A DNA stretch of 64,000 nt. Source: Mastacembelus armatus. Its lineage: Eukaryota > Chordata > Actinopteri > Synbranchiformes > Mastacembelidae. Below are positions 58,816 to 64,000 of this stretch, one piece after another. The notes beneath the pieces are model-generated. The model was not told where the DNA came from. It worked only from the letters and a program-made list of their open reading frames with translations, and did not search any database. Location: the NCBI RefSeq assembly GCF_900324485.2, contig NC_046650.1, positions 9,742,828 to 9,806,827 on the forward strand, read 5' to 3'. Made by a program: the position numbers and the translations under genes. Position 1 is the first letter of the stretch. Every line of letters begins with the position of its first letter.

Positions 58816-61760
58816 CATCACTGGAGTGGCTTTACTTACAGTCACTCACTCTTAATTGTTGGCGTACGGACACACCCATATGTTCCCACTGTCAGACTTT
58901 GGCATCCTAGCCCCGCCTGTCTTCACCCTCATCCCTGCATACACAGGCCAGTGGAGCAGAAGCTAAGAACGACTGTAGCCGTTTTTGTTTTTCTGTTTCT
59001 CTCGGATGCCGGCAAGCTGGTCGGACTCACCAGGGTTTCTGAGGTCAGCTGAAGCGCTGACATGAGTGAGTCCAGGGCAAGTGAGGAAAGAGCATGAAGG
59101 AGCAAAACGGCAGAAGACAAGTTGACTGATGAAGAGAAAAGGAAACGCTGGAAGAACTAAAAGTTTAAAAAAAAAAACAACCAAGTTGGATATTCGTGAA
59201 GGAAAATGAGTTGTATGTGTTGCTTTTAAGAGTTGGTTGAGGAACAGAGCAGAAAAGTGTTGAAATGTTAATTTAAGTAAAAATCCAAGGGATCCATCAC
59301 CCCAGCACTTTACCCAAGATTCACCCCTCTCATGTACGTCCTCCACAGTGCACAGATCAGGGATTGGAGACGCCTCAGGCACTTTAGCCAAAATGGCCTC
59401 TGGGAGTCCCCTCCCTCCTCCACTGGTTGCTTTACACTGAGTTCACCTGCCACAATGGCCGAAGGACTGTGTCTATATAATTCAGGTTATTTGCACTGGG
59501 TAAGCAAACCATCGTTTAACTGTTTCATTCATTTCTGTGGGACAAACACTAGATGCGCAGCCATGCCGTTCCTAAACCATCTTGTGAGCTACAGAATCGG
59601 CACCACATTGATCACTACGTGGTCCACATGTTTAGTCCTTTTTCTGGAAACACTACTGCGCTGTTGACTACTAAAATGCTGGCAGGTTTTATTTTCTGTG
59701 CTGCTTCAGAGGCATACAGGAATCTCAGCGATGCAAGTAACAAGCTCAGCGGATTCATGCAGCTGTTCTGATCATGTCAAGTTGTGATGGTTAAGACTGG
59801 GAGATTTTGGATGTTTTAGGGGGCTCAGCTCAAGACAGGCAATGTAGGCGACATGTAAGGAAACAGGGCAAACATAGGTTTAAACTTAGAAACTTGAATT
59901 TTGAGTGAGAACACGTTTTTTTTTTACTCAAATTGCTGCCAAATATTGCCGCTGGCATTGCCTGTCTGCTCTTCGACTGTGCATTCTTTAAGCCCTCTCC
60001 AGTGTATTGTCTGTGTAAACACCACGGTAAATACTGTGAACCAGCATCTTCTACCTTTCTCCCCATAATGGTCATGCCATACATAGTGTTAATACTCCAC
60101 TAGCCCACGTTCAAAGCCATGAAAGGACTCTACCAAGTAATGTTCAAATACATGGATCTGAACAGAACATCTTATTTGGACAAAAAGAAAAAAGCTTTGT
60201 ACAGTACTGGGGTAAAAAACAAACATATGCACATGATCCATGTCACTAACCCTTCTATATGCAGCTGTTCTATGACTGCAGCACAGTTAGGCGAAGCACA
60301 CATTTATTTAAAGCAACAGCTAAACATTTTGGGAATCAAGTTGATCTGCCTTTCTGCTCAGCGTTAGCTAAGAAAGTCATCGCCACTGTCATACCTGTGC
60401 AGTAAATATGAAGCTACAGCAAGTAGCTTAGCGTAGAGTGTGGACATGGAGTGGGGGGGGGGGGCTATAGGCTGCCTTTAGAGCTCAATAGGTAACATAT
60501 TACATTTTGTGTTAACATATCCTTTTTTGTATGGAATAGACATATAAGATACAACTTAATTGGTGAGCTTTATAGACGCTGGGTGGTGGATTCTGTTCCC
60601 CCCTGCTTCCAGTGTTTGTGCTAAGCTAAGCTAACAGGCTTCTAGCCCCAGCTCTGCACGGATATGAGAGTGGTTTTGATCTTCTGAGCGCGTTTCCAAA
60701 AAGGTTGAACTGTTCCTTTAACTATTCTTGGCTCACACGTAGGAGTAATTTGTTGTTCTAGATATTCCGAACCATTTTGAACGCCGTGGTTGAGGCACGT
60801 GCAACCAGCAAGAACTGATATTTAAGCCAAGTGGTTTTCATTTTTCAACCTATATCTGTAAGGAGCCAATTCTAATATACACTAACCGAAAATATGTCTT
60901 TTTTTTCTTTTTTTTTTTAAAGCCTTTTTCTGTTTTTTAAGTCTCTAATCAAGCTGGGCATCATCACACTTTTATTTGAGCTGGTTTCAAATACTAACAG
61001 GAGTGCTTCAGTGAGGTACCCAGGCTATCTACCAGCTTCAGAACTGACAAACTGAAAATATCATTTTTTTCTGCCATTAAAACCAGTTACTTTGCTTGGT
61101 GGAAGGTTTTCACCCTTAAGAAGGAGAAGTTAATGAAGTGTGGTGCTCCATTTGTCACATGTGTATATGTGTAAAAAAAAAAAAAAAAGATAATTGGAGC
61201 AGTGCTACTGATCACCGGGGCAGCTGATTTTAGTGGCTGAGCCTGAACTTTCAGAGGAATTTGTGCTCAAATGTAAAAATGTTCTACCAAAGTAAAGTAT
61301 CAGAGGTCTTGAAGGGAACTGTTTGTTTTTGTTGTTTTTTTTTTTTTTTTTGCTTCACATTTTGGCTGCTTATTTTCAAACATCTCACACTAGAAAACTA
61401 AAGTTTCTTTCACAAATGCAAAAAAATAAGATTCATTTTAACACTTATGTCAAAGTATGTGCATGGTCATCACTTGCAGTTTAAGCTTCTGACTGTAGTA
61501 AACAGAAAGTGTCAGATTATCACTTTAAGCTGGTTGAATCAAAATCACGATGTATTTAAAAATCATTCATTTTCTCTTCCTTCCTTCTAACTACAGCATT
61601 TGTCATCTCCAGTTTCTACCTCTGCAGTTTCTTTGCTGATTTTTTTTCATGCATTTATCTTGTATATTGACAAAAAAAACATTATGGCTGAAAAAAGCTA
61701 TAATTGATTCTTTTTTTTTTTTTAAAGTTGCACAAATAAAATTTCCCCGGCACAGTGCAA
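58816..61760 (+). other. Long 3' UTR of arhgef11
   Basis: No coding frame of interest follows the stop. T- and A-rich non-coding sequence runs to an AATAAA at 61735-61740, the clearest polyadenylation signal. The UTR includes a foldback element at 60309-60720. The exact 3' end is not visible, and a later end before 62160 is possible. Confidence 0.55.
60309..60720. repeat. Foldback (inverted-repeat) MITE-like element
   Basis: The left arm begins TAAAGCAACAGCTAAACATT. The right arm, reversed and complemented, begins TAAAGGAACAGTTCAACCTT. Further matches (CTGTCATACCTGTGCAG against CTCTCATATCCGTGCAG; GTAGCTTAGCGTAG against GTTAGCTTAGCTTAG) extend the arms to over 100 bases each, with imperfect pairing. 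Related blocks ending in AACTATTCCTTTAA are common in fish 3' UTRs. In the arhgef11 mRNA it could fold into a long hairpin. Confidence 0.65.
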
Positions 61761-62192
61761 ACTACTGTATACATACACATCTTTAACTATCATCTCATTG
61801 TCTTCATATTTTGTGTCCTTTTTTAAAAAAATAACATTGTCCACTCATGTGATAGATCAGACCCACTTGTTTTATATGTGTTAATTTTTTTTTCTGTAAA
61901 GCCTTAGGTGCTCATATTTGATTTTATTTTTGTAGATATGATTTAAAAAAAAGGTGTATAAATTATTTTCTTCTTTGTTTGAAAATTTGTGAGATTGTTA
62001 GCTGCACAGAAGGAAAAAAGGAGTTCATTTCTCGGATTCATGTGTTTCGTGAGATTAAACAGAAACTGGATAAACAAATCTCTTTTTGATCTTTGAATTT
62101 GAGGGTTTTTGTCAGCTGTTAATGTTGGCCCTAGTGTAAGTGGCTTTTAAAATTAAATATTCAGATTATAATGAATATATATATATATATAT
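61761..62192. other. Spacer after arhgef11 with (TA)n
   Basis: T-rich non-coding DNA ending in (TA)n at 62175-62194, where the Tc1-like element is cut off. No gene seen. Confidence 0.5.
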
Positions 62193-63427
62193 ATTCTCAA
62201 TTGGGTTTAGGTCAGGGCTCTGGCTGGGCCAGTCAAGAACGGTCACAGAGTTGTTCCGAAGCCACTCCTTTGTTATTTTAGCTGTGTGCTTAGGGTCATT
62301 GTCCTGTTGAAAGGGTGAACCTTCGGCCCAGTCTGAGGTCTTGAGCACTCTGGAAGAGGTTTTCTTCCAGGATATCTCTGTACTTGGCCGCATTCATCTT
62401 TCCTTCAATTGCAACCAGTCGTCCTGTCCCTGCAGCTGAAAAACACCCCCACAACATGATGCTCCCACCACCATGTTTCACTGTAGGGATTGTATTGGGC
62501 AGGTGATGAGCAGTGCCTGGTTTTCTCCACACATACCGCTTAGAATTAACGTCAAAAAGTTCAATCTTGGACTCATCAGACCAGAGAATCTTATTTCTCA
62601 TAGTCTGGGAGTCCTTCATGTGTTTTTTGGCAAACTCTATGCAGGCTTTCATGTGTCTTGCACTGAGGAGAAGCTTCCGTCGGGCCACTCTGCCATGAAG
62701 CCCCGACTGGTGGAGGGCTGCAGTGATAGTTGACTTTGTGGAACTTTCTCCCATCTCCCTACTGCATCTCTGGAGCTCAGCCACAGTGATCTTTGGGTTC
62801 TTCTTTACCTCTCTCACCAAGGCTCTTCTCCCACGATTGCTCAGTTTGGCTGGACGGCCAGGTCTAGGAAGAGTTCTGGTCTTCCCAAACTTTTTCCATT
62901 TGAGGATTATGGAGGCCACTGTGCTCTTAGGAACCTTGAGTGCTGCAGAAATTCTTTTGTAACCTTGGCCAGATCTGTGCCTTGCCACAGTTCTGTCTCT
63001 GAGCTCCTTGGGCAGTTCCTTCGACCTCATGATTCTCATTTGCTCTGACATGCACTGTGAGCTGTAAGGTCTTATATAGACAGGTGTTTGCCTTTCCTAA
63101 TCAAGTCCAATCAGTTTAATTAAACACAGCTGGACTCCAATGAAGGAGCAGAACCATCTCAAGGAGGATCAGAAGAAATGGACAGCATGTGAGTTAAATA
63201 TGAGTGTCACTGCAAAGGGTCTGAATACTTATGACCATGTGATATTTCAGTTTTTCTTTTGTAATAAATTTGCAAAAATGTCTACATTTCTGTTTTTTTC
63301 TGTCAAGATGGGGTGCTGAGTGTACATTAATGAGAAATAAAATGAACTTTTTGGATTTTGGCAAATGGCTGCAATGACACAAAGAGTGAAAAATTTAAAG
63401 GGGTCTGAATACTTTCCGTACCCACTG
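62193..63427 (-). mobile_element. Truncated Tc1-like DNA transposon
   Basis: The right end has a terminal repeat (CAGTGGGTACGGAAAGTATT on the minus strand) next to a TA target, with an inner direct repeat GGTCTGAATACTTATGACC near 63218. The transposase reads from about 63051 (MSEQMRIMRSKELPKEL): paired helix-turn-helix, first catalytic Asp in ILWSDESKIELF, second in [10 protein letters not shown], then PDLNPIEN, where a (TA)n run replaces the rest including the left terminal repeat. One extra base near 62308 shifts the frame before DNDPKHTA. It is inactive. Confidence 0.92.
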
Positions 63428-63429
63428 TA

Positions 63430-64000
63430 TATACACACGTGTGTGCATGAAGATATATAGGCTAAGTTTCAGGGGATTTTTGTGTCGTTTGTCGCAGTGG
63501 AAAATATCGGTTTTATTTTGAAAACCGTCACCGGAAGCGATTACTATCTATCTAACTTGCCGGTCTGTGGCTCTCAGCCGGTGCTGGATGTCCGCTCACA
63601 CCCCCCTCAGCTCAGCGGGGCTCCGCTGCCACACAGCAGATCCGGGATCGGGATGAGGTGCGTTTCGCTGCCTTTTGTTGCGGGTTCGATGCTTCGATTT
63701 TTGGTCAAAACCAATTTTTTATCGAGGAAGAAGAAGACTGCGTTACACTTGTAGATGAGACGGAAAGTGTGCAGAGATGAGCGTCGGGGGAAAGTGAATC
63801 TGGAGCATTTGGAGGCACTTTTGTTGGAGACGCTGCTGGGCTCATTGTGCTGCGGGCTGTGGCTTTCTCCTCTTGGGTAGAGCGGTAAGATATTCCTGCA
63901 GGCATTATGGGTCAACCGTGCTGCTTGCATTCACAATGGCATTATTTCTTCATTTCCTAATTCGTCCTCAGACGCATCTTCTGTCAGGACTGATGAGCTG
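63430..64000 (+). promoter_or_regulatory. CpG-rich region, possible first exon of the next gene
   Basis: From about 63530 the DNA becomes GC- and CpG-rich (CTCAGCGGGGCTCCGCTGCC, GATCCGGGATCGGGATGAGG) and has a good donor-like site, GAGCGgtaaga, ending an exon at 63884. No long coding frame fits, so a noncoding first exon with promoter is the best guess. The gene cannot be identified from this window. Confidence 0.35.

Noticed and set aside
59332-60367. Open frames of 60-110 codons after the arhgef11 stop
   Set aside because: No domain, splice support or recognisable protein; they lie in the 3' UTR.

Overview
The window is a teleost fish chromosome segment. Spliced genes with short GT-AG introns, fish-type SINE, LINE and Tc1 repeats, long (CA)n and (TA)n runs, and a recognisable ARHGEF11 gene all point that way. 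No species is claimed.

Bases 1-39,000 form an immune-type gene cluster, almost all on the minus strand. It holds seven AIG1/GIMAP GTPase genes and one TRIM gene (RING, B-box, coiled coil, PRY-SPRY). The first three GIMAP copies (1127-7061, 8350-14445, 21261-25128) look unusual. Each lies directly downstream of exons encoding a PARP14/PARP9/DTX3L-type RRM-like domain, and in copies 1 and 2 also KH-like repeats and macrodomain parts. Splice phases are compatible from the RRM-like start codon to the GTPase stop. The simplest gene model is therefore one chain: RRM-like, KH-like, macrodomain, GIMAP GTPase. Copy 1 keeps only the second macrodomain, copy 2 keeps only the first, and copy 3 has lost both plus the KH part. 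The other four GIMAP genes (26111-27433, 28660-29914, 31553-34538, 37250-38781) begin with a 7-base coding exon of form ATGnnnG and vary mainly in their C-terminal membrane or hydrophobic regions. One (31553-34538) has two extra N-terminal exons, an acidic linker and a very hydrophobic tail. Interferon-response-like elements occur in the first intron of all three fusion copies and upstream of the last GIMAP gene.

The cluster carries an L2-like LINE fragment in the TRIM gene, a 5S-rRNA-derived fragment, a fish SINE, and a 5'-truncated R4/Dong/Rex6-like LINE between two (TA)n runs.

Bases 39,000-64,000 are ordinary by comparison. A single-coding-exon MYADM-like MARVEL membrane protein (minus strand) and arhgef11 (plus strand, 40 coding exons, 1433 codons plus stop) face away from each other across a GC-richer promoter region. 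The arhgef11 3' UTR holds a foldback element. It is followed by a truncated Tc1-like transposon and a CpG-rich stretch that may be the first exon of the next gene.

Together the cluster suggests a fast-evolving innate or cell-autonomous immunity locus, in which ADP-ribose-binding modules, GIMAP GTPases and a TRIM ubiquitin ligase evolve by tandem duplication, exon joining and local homogenisation. All of this is read by eye from the sequence. Splice joins, expression and function are predictions.
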